Assembly: GCA_964558415.1 (NCBI GenBank)
Contig: CAZLDI010000011.1
Coordinates: 42,340 to 106,339, forward strand
Source of the DNA: CAZLDI01 sp964558415
GTDB lineage: Bacteria > Chloroflexota > Dehalococcoidia > SM23-28-2 > RBG-16-64-32
DNA: 64,000 nucleotides
Direction of reading: 5' to 3'
In this document: piece by piece, positions 56,702 through 64,000 of the stretch
Position numbering within the stretch: the first letter of the stretch is position 1
Layout: every line of letters begins with the position of its first letter
Notes under the pieces: model-generated
Databases searched by the model: none
Seen by the model: only the letters and a program-made list of their open reading frames with translations
Told to the model about the DNA's origin: nothing
Made by a program: the position numbers and the translations under genes

Positions 56702-59700
56702 ATGATTGCAACGGGGTTTGGGGGACTCTTGTTTCGCTACTTGGCTGCCGGCCTCGTCATAGCAGGCGCACTTATAGGTGGTGACGCCGACAGTGGTCTC
56801 GCCTCACTGCCCGCTTGCTACGACAGCGGCACGCTATCAATCGACACCACGTGGGGTCCGGAGTGCGTGCATGTCGCAGGCAACATTGTCGTGGCTCCCG
56901 GGGTCACGCTCACGATTGAGCCGGGAACCATCGTGAAGATGGCGAGCGCCGGAGAACTCTCCTTGGCAAGCGACGCTCAGTTGCTCGCCCACGGAAGCAA
57001 CGGCCAACCGATCATCTTCACTTCCCTGAAGGACGACATCGGCGGCGACACCAACGGCGACCTCGGCGCAACCACGCCAGCGGCCGGCGACTGGCGCTCG
57101 ATCTTCGTCAACCCACAAGGTGGTCCGGGCGGGAAGATTAGCCTCGACTATGTGACCATGAAGTTCGGCGGAGGGGCCGGGACAGGCGTCAATGGAATGC
57201 TCACCAACCAGTCTGCGCAAGGCTGCTGTTCCTACCCGATAAACGAGAACGCGGTCTTTGAGATCAACCACTCAACGGTACGAGATTCGGCAATCGCCGG
57301 CTTGTACGTCGCGGGCGCTGCTTCGCTCACCCTCGATAACTCCACGGTCTCGAATAACGCAAGCTGGGGAGTCGTCAAGACGTACGCGCCGACTTGGCCA
57401 AGCGGCAGTGCAACTGTCACTAACTCAACGCTGAGCAACAACACAGCTGGCGGAGCCAGAATCGATCGCGCGCTGTCTGCATCCTTCACCTCTGTGGCCT
57501 TCTCCAACAACGGGGGCTACGGCCTCTGGAACGGGGTAACACCCACCGCCGTCACGAATAGCTCCTTCACCGGCAACGGAGACTATGCCGCTTCTTATGC
57601 GTCTTCCGCGTTGAGCGGTCCGCAGTTCAGTGGAAACACCGTTAGCGGCAACGCCCGCAACGCCGTTTCCCTCGGCGACGTTGCCGTGGCCGGCAACTTC
57701 TCCCTTGAGAACATCGCCCCGTGGGCGATCCTCTCAAGTGTGACCGTGGCTCCCGGGGTCACGCTCACGATTGAGCCGGGAACCATCGTGAAGATGGCGA
57801 GCGCCGGAGAACTCTCCTTGGCAAGCGACGCTCAGTTGCTCGCCCACGGAAGCAACGGCCAACCGATCATCTTCACTTCCCTGAAGGACGACATCGGCGG
57901 CGACACCAACGGCGACCTCGGCGCAACCACGCCAGCGGCCGGCGACTGGCGCTCGATCTTCGTCAACCCACAAGGTGGTCCGGGCGGGAAGATTAGCCTC
58001 GACTATGTGACCATGAAGTTCGGCGGAGGGGCCGGGACAGGCGTCAATGGAATGCTCACCAACCAGTCTGCGCAAGGCTGCTGTTCCTACCCGATAAACG
58101 AGAACGCGGTCTTTGAGATCAACCACTCAACGGTACGAGATTCGGCAATCGCCGGCTTGTACGTCGCGGGCGCTGCTTCGCTCACCCTCGATAACTCCAC
58201 GGTCTCGAATAACGCAAGCTGGGGAGTCGTCAAGACGTACGCGCCGACTTGGCCAAGCGGCAGTGCAACTGTCACTAACTCAACGCTGAGCAACAACACA
58301 GCTGGCGGAGCCAGAATCGATCGCGCGCTGTCTGCATCCTTCACCTCGGTGACCTTCTCCAACAACGGGGGCTACGGCCTCGAAAGCGCGGTCACGCCAA
58401 CGGCCGTCACCAATAGCTCCTTCACCGGCAACGGTTTTGGGCTCTCAGCCTATTCCTTAGTCGACGCCCGCAACAACTACTGGGGTCATTCTTCCGGCCC
58501 GAGCTCCGATGGCGCCATTTGCTACTACGACAACGGCCAGCCCGTCTACAACCAAGCCAGCGGCTCTGGTGACAAGGTCTCCTGCTTCGTGGACTTCTCC
58601 CCGTGGCTTACGTCTGCACCGCCAATACCGGGAGGGTCTTCGCCAACGGCACCGCGACACAAGGTCGTTTTCGTCCAAGGATTCGACAGTCATAGTGAGT
58701 GCGGGGACAACTTCAGCCGTGGTGGGAATGACCGAACCTTTAGGATCAGGCAGTATTTGATGGACACCCCGTGGGTGCAGCAGTACACGGCGATAGGGGC
58801 CGATGACTTCGTGTACTTCAGCTACGAGGTAGACCCCGCGTCGCAGTACTGCAATGGAGATCCCCATAGCCCGGATTACACCCAACTTGACACGTGCCGC
58901 AGCATAGATGATTGGTTCCGGCGCGATTTCTCCGCCAACCCGGACAGCATCCTCGGTAGCGCGAGCCTCCTGAATTCGCTCATCAACCAGCTCGTAATCG
59001 ATCAACCTGATGTCAAAATTGACATCCTCGCCCACAGCCAGGGGGGCGTGTTGGCCGCTTACTGGCTAGCGCAGGTGGCTGCGCCCGTAGTGGCGGATAA
59101 CTTGAGTTCCGTTGTGACTTTCGACAGCCCCCTGGGAGGGATTAACGTCTTCCAGCGGCTATGGGCGCTCCAAAGATGCGCCGTCGAACAAAACCCTTTG
59201 CTTCCTCCACCATTCCCAACCTCGCCCTACGATTCGCCGTACGATATGGCAATCGGAAGTCCCGTAATAGGCGAGCTTCAAGATGCACCTGGACGCGCCG
59301 GCTTCTTCACAATGCGAACATCCGCCTGGGATATCACCGTAGAAGATGACCGAGGCACATTCGAGAACGCAAATTGCGACTCGCCAGCTGATTTCACGCC
59401 GAGCCCTTGTCCAGGCGTGGTCGACTTCTACGCCTATCTCGGGGACCACACTGACCTCTGGGAGCAGCCAATCGATCAGGCTAAAATGCTCGTGGGTTGC
59501 GCGGTCAGCGGCCAAGTTTGGCGCTGTCTACCAACGGAGGACCAGTACCTCGCCCTAGAGCAGGGGCAGAACGTCCAGACGACGGCTGTACTTGGGACCG
59601 GGCAGCAGAGTGCCACCTTCTGTGTCTGCGATGTGGGGAGCCAGGCGGATCTCACGTTGCTCGATCCCAATGGCGCCACAGTTTCTACGGGAACACCCGG

Positions 59701-60562
59701 CGTCGAGCATCTTAAGGGCCCCGGCTACGATGTATGGCGTGTGCCCGACCCACTCGGCGGCGCGTGGACGCTGGATGTATACGGGGCGGATATCCCGCCA
59801 GGAGGCGAAATCGTCTTGGTTCAGATTGGCACGGAGGGAGCCGCGTCTTCAGACGGAGACTCGGATGGAGTCGGTGACACATCAGACAATTGCGTCGCGA
59901 TGTCCAATTGGAGCCAGGCAGACAATGACGGCGACGGCGCGGGTGATGCGTGCGACAGTGACGACGATGATGATACGGTTCTGGACGTGTCTGACAACTG
60001 TAGATCATCTCCAAACGCCGGCCAGGTGGATTCAGATGACGACGGTTGGGGCGATGCGTGTGACGGCGACAGCGACAACGATGGCATGATGGACATCGAC
60101 GAGGCCTCCCATTCATGCCTCGTTATTGGTGAGAACGACGGGGTCCTCGATTTCGACTCGGACAGCCTGGCCAATCTAGCCGAGCTTCTCGTTCTATCTG
60201 ATCCTTGCATTGGAGATACGGACGAGGACGGATTTAAGGACGGCGCGGAGGCCGCGAGCATCGGTACCAGTCCAACTAATGCATGCGGCCCAACAGGCTG
60301 GCCGCTGGATATCGTGTCCAGCGGGTTCAGTGCCAACAAGGTAGACGTGGTCGATCTTGCGAGTTACGTCGTGCCGGCCCGCCGGCTAGGTACGAATAGC
60401 GACGCCCCCGGCTTCGATAGGCGCTGGGACATAGTCCCGGGCGCGACCTTCGGGACGGACATCAACGTGCAGGACATGGCTGCATTCATTAGCGGGAGCA
60501 CCGGCTTCCCGCCGATGCTGGGCGGGGCGCGGGCGTTCAACGCCACGTGCCCGGTGCCCTAG
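56702..60562 (+). CDS. Large secreted protein: duplicated beta-helix, lipase-like domain, TSP3 repeats
   Basis: 1286 residues. Hydrophobic export signal (LLFRYLAAGLVIAGALIGG). Two near-identical blocks (about residues 63-275 and 348-560) have parallel beta-helix character: VTLTIEPGTIVKM, NSTVSNNASWGV, TNSTLSNNTAGG. An alpha/beta-hydrolase-like domain follows, with KVVFVQGFDSH and the nucleophile elbow ILAHSQGGVLAAYW. Then come Asp-rich thrombospondin type-3 repeats (DGDSDGVGDTSDNC and relatives) that should bind calcium. A C-terminal segment has dockerin-like periodicity (KVDVVDLASYV ... INVQDMAAFI). Probably a surface esterase/lipase; substrate unknown. The ATG lies within a TATGAT next to TTGACG, so the exact start is uncertain. 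Confidence 0.85.
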   Translation: MIATGFGGLLFRYLAAGLVIAGALIGGDADSGLASLPACYDSGTLSIDTTWGPECVHVAGNIVVAPGVTLTIEPGTIVKMASAGELSLASDAQLLAHGSNGQPIIFTSLKDDIGGDTNGDLGATTPAAGDWRSIFVNPQGGPGGKISLDYVTMKFGGGAGTGVNGMLTNQSAQGCCSYPINENAVFEINHSTVRDSAIAGLYVAGAASLTLDNSTVSNNASWGVVKTYAPTWPSGSATVTNSTLSNNTAGGARIDRALSASFTSVAFSNNGGYGLWNGVTPTAVTNSSFTGNGDYAASYASSALSGPQFSGNTVSGNARNAVSLGDVAVAGNFSLENIAPWAILSSVTVAPGVTLTIEPGTIVKMASAGELSLASDAQLLAHGSNGQPIIFTSLKDDIGGDTNGDLGATTPAAGDWRSIFVNPQGGPGGKISLDYVTMKFGGGAGTGVNGMLTNQSAQGCCSYPINENAVFEINHSTVRDSAIAGLYVAGAASLTLDNSTVSNNASWGVVKTYAPTWPSGSATVTNSTLSNNTAGGARIDRALSASFTSVTFSNNGGYGLESAVTPTAVTNSSFTGNGFGLSAYSLVDARNNYWGHSSGPSSDGAICYYDNGQPVYNQASGSGDKVSCFVDFSPWLTSAPPIPGGSSPTAPRHKVVFVQGFDSHSECGDNFSRGGNDRTFRIRQYLMDTPWVQQYTAIGADDFVYFSYEVDPASQYCNGDPHSPDYTQLDTCRSIDDWFRRDFSANPDSILGSASLLNSLINQLVIDQPDVKIDILAHSQGGVLAAYWLAQVAAPVVADNLSSVVTFDSPLGGINVFQRLWALQRCAVEQNPLLPPPFPTSPYDSPYDMAIGSPVIGELQDAPGRAGFFTMRTSAWDITVEDDRGTFENANCDSPADFTPSPCPGVVDFYAYLGDHTDLWEQPIDQAKMLVGCAVSGQVWRCLPTEDQYLALEQGQNVQTTAVLGTGQQSATFCVCDVGSQADLTLLDPNGATVSTGTPGVEHLKGPGYDVWRVPDPLGGAWTLDVYGADIPPGGEIVLVQIGTEGAASSDGDSDGVGDTSDNCVAMSNWSQADNDGDGAGDACDSDDDDDTVLDVSDNCRSSPNAGQVDSDDDGWGDACDGDSDNDGMMDIDEASHSCLVIGENDGVLDFDSDSLANLAELLVLSDPCIGDTDEDGFKDGAEAASIGTSPTNACGPTGWPLDIVSSGFSANKVDVVDLASYVVPARRLGTNSDAPGFDRRWDIVPGATFGTDINVQDMAAFISGSTGFPPMLGGARAFNATCPVP
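56890..57492 (+). repeat. Direct repeat, first copy (603 bases, identical to 57745-58347)
   Basis: Offset 855 bases (285 codons), no mismatch seen over 603 bases, then gradual divergence. It lies within the secreted protein gene and keeps the frame. Confidence 0.93.
57745..58347 (+). repeat. Direct repeat, second copy
   Basis: Same sequence as 56890-57492. The 252 bases between the copies are unique and encode further beta-helix turns. Confidence 0.93.
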
Positions 60563-60578
60563 AAGCGGACGCGAGCGG

Positions 60579-60630
60579 CTATCCGGCGAGGGTGCGGCGG
60601 CGGATGGTGGAGCCGATGACGAGGCCGGCG
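60579..60630 (-). pseudogene. doxX 3' fragment
   Basis: Read on the minus strand: GLVIGSTIRRRTLAG-stop, against GLVIGSTIRRRVLPP-stop at the end of the intact DoxX gene (61028). About 36 bases are identical and then differ. It lies between the secreted protein gene and the YggX-like gene, so that gene is flanked by two doxX ends. Confidence 0.75.
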
Positions 60631-60688
60631 TGGAGTGGGCGTTTCGTCCGCCAGGCGCGTCGACAATATGTGTGACAATGGCGGTGCT

Positions 60689-60937
60689 ATGAGCGCGACG
60701 GTAGTGTGTTCGCGATGCGAGGAGGAGAAACCCGCGCTCGACGCCGCCCCGATCGGCGGTGCGATTGGGCAGCTGGTGCTCGAGGGGGTGTGCGCGGGGT
60801 GCTGGGGGGAGTGGCGGGAGGCTTCGGCGCGGATCATCAATCATTACGGTCTGGTGCTGGGGAATCCGGAGCACCGGTCGCAGTTGCGAGTGGCGATGCG
60901 GGAGTTTCTGGGGCTGGATGAGGAGGAGGTGGAGTAG
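60689..60937 (+). CDS. YggX-like Fe(2+)-trafficking family protein
   Basis: 82 residues from ATG 60689. TVVCSRCEEEKPALDAAPIG, LVLEGVCAGCWGEWREASAR, INHYGLVLGNPEHRSQLRVA, with WxEW and the INxYxLxL...P pattern of YggX. Compared with YggX it has an extra CxxC (CSRC and CAGC), so it could bind a metal. YggX protects iron-sulfur clusters; the same role here is inference. Confidence 0.7.
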   Translation: MSATVVCSRCEEEKPALDAAPIGGAIGQLVLEGVCAGCWGEWREASARIINHYGLVLGNPEHRSQLRVAMREFLGLDEEEVE

Positions 60938-61027
60938 AGGGTACCTGCGAGCGCAGGTTTGCCTCGCAGATCGCTTGCGTCGGCACTTCGAACGCGAGCG
61001 GGGGTAGGGCGGGGCAAGCGCGCGCCC

Positions 61028-61540
61028 CTACGGAGGGAGGACGCGGCGGCGGATGGTGGAGCCGATGACGAGGCCGGCAGCGATCAGGACGATGTTCTTG
61101 ATCACGAATTCGCCGGTGAGCGTGAGCAGGAAGGGGTTGCCGTCCTGGAAGGAGAGGGCGGGGTGCAGGATGAGGACGAGGAAGGTACCGGCCATCTGCG
61201 CCCAGAAGAGGAGGAGGGTGAGCCGCAGGGCGATGGGAATGAGTAGGCCGAGGCCGACGACGATCTCCCAGACGCCGATCACGCGGACGAGCTCGTCACC
61301 GGAGGAGGCCGGGAGCCAGTAGACGGTGTCGGCGACGAGGTCGGCGACGGGGCTGCGTTCGAGCACCTTGAGCGCGCCGAACCAGACGAAGACGAGGGCG
61401 ACGGCGATGCGCAGGGCGGTGGCACCGTGTTTCTCCATGAGGTCGGCGAGGGCGTCGTCGAGGCGTTCAAGCGGCCGTCTGGCCGATGCGGGCAGGCTCT
61501 CTTCGAGACGCTTTTCGAGATCGAGGCCGGGGTTGGTCAC
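61028..61540 (-). CDS. DoxX/YkgB-like membrane protein
   Basis: 170 residues. A soluble N-terminal helix of ~40 residues, then four membrane helices starting with ALRIAVALVFVWFGALKVLE and RVIGVWEIVVGLGLLIPIAL. Members are poorly characterised (DoxX is a thiosulfate:quinone oxidoreductase subunit). The GTG start at 61540 lacks a clear ribosome binding site. It is convergent with the YggX-like gene. Confidence 0.75.
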   Translation of the reverse strand: MTNPGLDLEKRLEESLPASARRPLERLDDALADLMEKHGATALRIAVALVFVWFGALKVLERSPVADLVADTVYWLPASSGDELVRVIGVWEIVVGLGLLIPIALRLTLLLFWAQMAGTFLVLILHPALSFQDGNPFLLTLTGEFVIKNIVLIAAGLVIGSTIRRRVLPP

Positions 61541-62073
61541 GGCTGTCAGCTCCGAAGGGTATTGTAGCGTCCTATCGGCCGTGCGGTGGGGGAATGGGTG
61601 GCGGTGCTGGTGGTGCCGTGGCGTAAGAGATGGCGTTCACACCCCGCCCAACCACCAGATTCCTTCGCGACGATACGTTCTCGCAGACTAGCTGGTGGGT
61701 TCGCGCTCAGAATGACAGTGTCGGGCGGGCAGCTAGGGGAGCGCGCCGGGGTCGAGTTGGGGTGCCGGTTCCTCGGAAGAACATTGCCTGGAGAAGGTGC
61801 GCGCGTGGGGGATGTCGGCTCAGTGTTCTCAGGCGAGGAATCATCGCCCCGCTCGCCCTACGAGAGCCTCAGGACGAGCGGTAAGCTGCACCCTCGCCTA
61901 CGAGAGCCCAGGACGAGCGGTAAGCTGCACCCTCGCCTACGAGAGCCCAGGACGAGCGGTAAGCTGCACCCTCGCCCTACGAGAGCCTCAGGACGAGCGG
62001 TAAGGGGCTTCGGTCGCGGGGCTTGGTGTAGCGCGCGCGTGAGTCAGGCTGAAGGCTGACCCCTGTATTGAAG
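61541..62073. repeat. Gene-free repeat region
   Basis: Contains four tandem units of about 41 bases, CTACGAGAGCC(T)CAGGACGAGCGG followed by TAAGCTGCACC, at about 61854-62003. A GTCAGGCTGAAGGCTGAC hairpin-like repeat lies near 62042. Single units of the first family recur at 49778, 63692 and 63981 and inside cobA-hemD. No gene seen. Confidence 0.85.
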
Positions 62074-62817
62074 TTACGGGAGGATCTTGACGCCGTTGCC
62101 TTTGATGCGGATTTTGACGGCGGCGGCGTTGTTCGCGTCGCTGGTCTCGAAGAGACGGTTGTCGGGGTCGGCGGTGGAGACGAGGTAGTAGGTGCCGCTG
62201 GGGACGCCGGTGATGTCGACCCACTGGCCCGCGAGGTTTGAGGTGTAGGTGTCGCCCCAGCCGACGGAGAGGCCCTGGGAATCGGTGATGTTACAGCTGA
62301 GGTAGCTGCGGGGGGCCGCGTGCGGGAGGCCGAGGTCGATGGGGGTGGTGTCGACGATGCAGAAGGTGACTTTGTCGCTGGAGGCGAGAACCGTAGCGCC
62401 GACCGAGCCGTCCGAAGCGACGTTGCGCAACTCGTAGAGGGCGAAGTCGTCGAAGTGCCAGTGGTTGTGGGTCTCGTGGCCGGCGAAGGAGAAGCTGCCG
62501 ACGAGAGTGGTGCTGGCGATGGACCAGGCGCCGCCCGCGTCGTGCGTGTATACGCGCTGGTAGGCGTCCGTCTGGCCGGTAACGGGATTGACGACAGCGA
62601 AGAGCTCGAGGCGGCCGTCGCCGAGGTTGGCGACGGCGTTGGAGAAACGGAGGAGCTTCTCGCCGGTCCCCTTAACGCGCTGGATGTGGAGGTCGGCCGG
62701 CGGGAGGGTCTGGAGGTCGGGACGGTGGGGCGTGCCGGGGTCGCCCGCCTGGGCGACGGTGGTGAAGGCGAGGGTGGAGGCGATGAGGGCGGCCGCAAGG
62801 ACGGGGAGGAGTCGCAT
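62074..62817 (-). CDS. Lysyl-oxidase-family secreted protein
   Basis: 247 residues from ATG 62817. Signal peptide LLPVLAAALIASTLAFTTVA-QA before GDPGTP. The copper motif GHETHNHWHFDDFALYEL matches the HxHWH of lysyl oxidases, and the fold continues through FCIVDTTPIDL and SVGWGDTYTSNLAGQWVDIT. Bacterial members are secreted and mostly uncharacterised; they may oxidise primary amines on proteins or peptides. The Tyr of the LTQ cofactor cannot be assigned. Confidence 0.85.
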   Translation of the reverse strand: MRLLPVLAAALIASTLAFTTVAQAGDPGTPHRPDLQTLPPADLHIQRVKGTGEKLLRFSNAVANLGDGRLELFAVVNPVTGQTDAYQRVYTHDAGGAWSIASTTLVGSFSFAGHETHNHWHFDDFALYELRNVASDGSVGATVLASSDKVTFCIVDTTPIDLGLPHAAPRSYLSCNITDSQGLSVGWGDTYTSNLAGQWVDITGVPSGTYYLVSTADPDNRLFETSDANNAAAVKIRIKGNGVKILP

Positions 62818-63025
62818 GCGGTTATGGTAAACGGATGAATGGGCAATGGGCAATGGGCAAGGTAATCAGGGCGGGCGTTGTGAGGCGTGTGTGATGGGCG
62901 TAGAATCGGGGCGAAGGGACGGTCGAGGCTGGATGGGGAGCGCTTGAGCGCGCTTGAGCTTCGATTCCTCCGCCTGAGTGGGCGATGGGACGGACCTTCG
63001 GTTCGTCGGTGAAAGGAGACGCGAG

Positions 63026-63634
63026 ATGAGTGAGGAGGGCGGGAAAACAGCGGTGCCGGACGCCTGGGTTGCGATGCCGAGCGATGAGGAGGTGCGGGCG
63101 CGTACGGGGGCAGGGCATCCGTATGATTTCGGTTTCGTGGTGGCCATGGCGCGGCTGATCACGGCGCACGCTGATATCGCGCCGTACTTCGGCGGGTTGT
63201 TCGCGCAGATCATGTTCGCGCCGGGCCGGGCGCTCTCGCGGCCGGAGCGGGAGATGGTGGCGGCGGTGGCGGCGGCGGCGCAGGACTGCCATTACTGAAC
63301 GCAGTCTCACGCAGAGTTTCTGCGTGTGGAAGGCGGCGGCCACGAGCTGGTGGAGGCGATCAAGGGCCATGCGTGGCAGGAGGCGCCCGGGCTGAGCGAA
63401 CGCGAGCGGGCGCTGTGCGCGGTGGCGGAGAAGCTGAGCGCGACGCCGACGCGGATGGTGGAGGAGGACTGGCAGCCGCTGCGGGACCTGGGGTTCGACG
63501 ACCGGGCGTGTCTGGAGGTGGGGCACATCGTGGGGATATTCAACTATTTGACGCGGCTGGCGGATGGGTTCGGGCTGCGGCTGGATGACGGGACGTGGGA
63601 GGCGTCGCGGACGGGGGTGGCTTTGAGGCGGTAG
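63026..63634 (+). CDS. AhpD-like (carboxymuconolactone decarboxylase family) selenoprotein, in-frame TGA
   Basis: 202 residues if TGA 63296-63298 is read as selenocysteine. ATG 63026 follows AAAGGAG. Upstream part: HPYDFGFVVAMARLITAHAD, LSRPEREMVAAVAAAAQDCH. The TGA falls in DCHY-U-TQSHAEFL, that is C-x-x-U-x-x-x-H, where AhpD-type peroxidase-related proteins have CxxCxxxH. The frame continues without other stops through LSERERALCAVAEKLSATPT, WQPLRDLGFDDRACLEVGHI and VGIFNYLTRLADGFGL to a stop at 63634. A hairpin follows the TGA. Without readthrough only a 90-residue stub lacking the second catalytic residue would form. Sel genes are not in the window. Confidence 0.85.
63308..63326 (+). promoter_or_regulatory. 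Bacterial SECIS-like hairpin
   Basis: CACGCAG (63308-63314), loop AGTTT, CTGCGTG (63320-63326): seven perfect pairs, starting nine bases after the in-frame TGA. Bacterial SECIS elements are small hairpins at about this distance with a G and U in the loop; both are present. It is coding sequence at the same time (SHAEFLR). Confidence 0.7.
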
Positions 63635-64000
63635 GCTGAGGGGTCAGAGGGTCAAAGGGTCGTGTGGGCGTATGTTTGTGGCCCCGCTCGTCCTACGAGA
63701 GCCTCAGGATGAGCGGACGAGATTTGCGTGCAGGCGCGGAGCGTGCTGCGCGATGACCTGACCCACCTCCCTGCCGGCCCCCAGATTCCTTCGCGAAGGG
63801 ACGATGTGGCCGTGAACGGATGCTTCGCCGCTCAGAATGACAGGGGCGACGCATGGCGGTGGGTTCGGGGCTGCGGCTGGATGACGGGACGTGGGAGGCT
63901 TCGCAGATGGGGGTGGCGCTGAGGCGGTAAGACGGAGGTCAAAGGGTCAAAGGGTCTTGTGGGCGTATGTTTGTGGCCCCGCTCGTCCTACGAGAGACTC
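63635..64000. repeat. Duplicated 3' flank of the selenoprotein gene and dispersed repeats
   Basis: No intact gene. The stretch after the gene (GTCAAAGGGTCGTGTGGGCG ... GCTCGTCCTACGAGAGCCTC, to about 63714) is repeated at about 63930-64000 with a few changes. Between them are a CTACGAGAGCCTCAGGATGAGCGG unit and an ~80-base stretch ending GCTCAGAATGACAGGGGCG. The region continues past the window edge. Confidence 0.75.
63861..63930 (+). pseudogene. 3' fragment of the selenoprotein gene
   Basis: GLRLDDGTWEASQMGVALRR-stop, against GLRLDDGTWEASRTGVALRR-stop at the end of the intact gene. An extra G in the run before GLRL shifts the frame relative to anything upstream. Substitutions are few. Confidence 0.85.

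Noticed and set aside
61854..62003. Four repeat units as a CRISPR array
   Set aside because: The sequence between the conserved parts is itself the same in each unit, so there are no spacers.
63296..63298. TGA as an ordinary nonsense mutation splitting the AhpD-like gene
   Set aside because: It hits the exact redox-Cys position, a hairpin follows at the right distance, and no other lesion is present in 111 downstream codons.
1..64000. tRNA or rRNA genes
   Set aside because: I looked for the T-loop pattern GGTTCGAATCC and rRNA stretches on both strands and found none that folds.

Overview
The window is high-GC DNA with dense, often overlapping genes, many GTG/TTG starts and many short dispersed repeats. 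The gene content (STAND-type ATPase regulators with TPR tails, an RHS core, a fused CobA-HemD, DinB/VOC/GNAT clusters) best fits a Chloroflexota bacterium, perhaps Dehalococcoidia-like. That placement is inference; no rRNA or tRNA gene was seen to settle it.

Layout. 1-4.9 kb: a pbpC plus alpha-2-macroglobulin pair (minus strand, A2M cut by the window edge). 5.4-10.8 kb: purM, then a divergent pair made of an AlbA_2/ATPase-like regulator and a protein kinase fused to a SAMHD1-type HD phosphohydrolase, with a perfect inverted repeat between them. 10.9-21.2 kb: an accessory region with an integrase remnant, a 31-residue gene, rhuM, a deleted FAD oxidase, a PIG-L deacetylase, an EamA transporter, a truncated methyltransferase and a LuxR-type STAND regulator. 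It is punctuated by two 5' fragments of ribD that carry the ribD promoter, and it ends at intact ribD followed by a ribD 3' fragment. 21-29 kb: the remaining riboflavin genes (ribE, ribBA, ribH) interleaved with unrelated genes. 29-31 kb: an orphan RHS core with a cysteine-rich tail, an overlapping lipoprotein gene (possible immunity protein) and a second broken RHS core. 31-36 kb: tandem winged-helix methyltransferases divergent from a cyclase-STAND-TPR regulator. 36-45 kb: small housekeeping and accessory enzymes (DinB, VOC, GNAT, APH, nitroreductase, HAD, phosphodiesterase). 45-55 kb: a tetrapyrrole operon read on the minus strand (regulator, siroheme dehydrogenase, hemA, hemC, cobA-hemD, hemB), with three cargo genes (two DUF5063-like, one putative nuclease-HTH) inserted between hemD and hemB. 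Each cargo gene is separated from the next by a chimeric scar made of a hemB 5' end joined to a hemD 3' end. 55-64 kb: ABC1/UbiB kinase, a large secreted beta-helix/lipase/TSP3 protein, a YggX-like protein, DoxX, a lysyl-oxidase-family protein and an AhpD-like protein whose frame is interrupted by TGA at the redox-Cys position.

Three signals stand out. First, the 63.0-63.6 kb gene reads as a selenoprotein (CxxU-xxx-H), with a hairpin just after the TGA. Second, the kinase-HD fusion and its divergent partner look like an uncharacterised signalling or defence pair. Third, neighbouring genes at several loci (ribD, hemD/hemB, doxX, the selenoprotein gene) have diverged copies of their own 5' or 3' ends flanking cargo or repeats. 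Dispersed repeats also sit in frame inside cobA-hemD, hemB, the HAD gene and the RHS remnant. Together these suggest repeated homology-driven insertion of cargo at gene borders.
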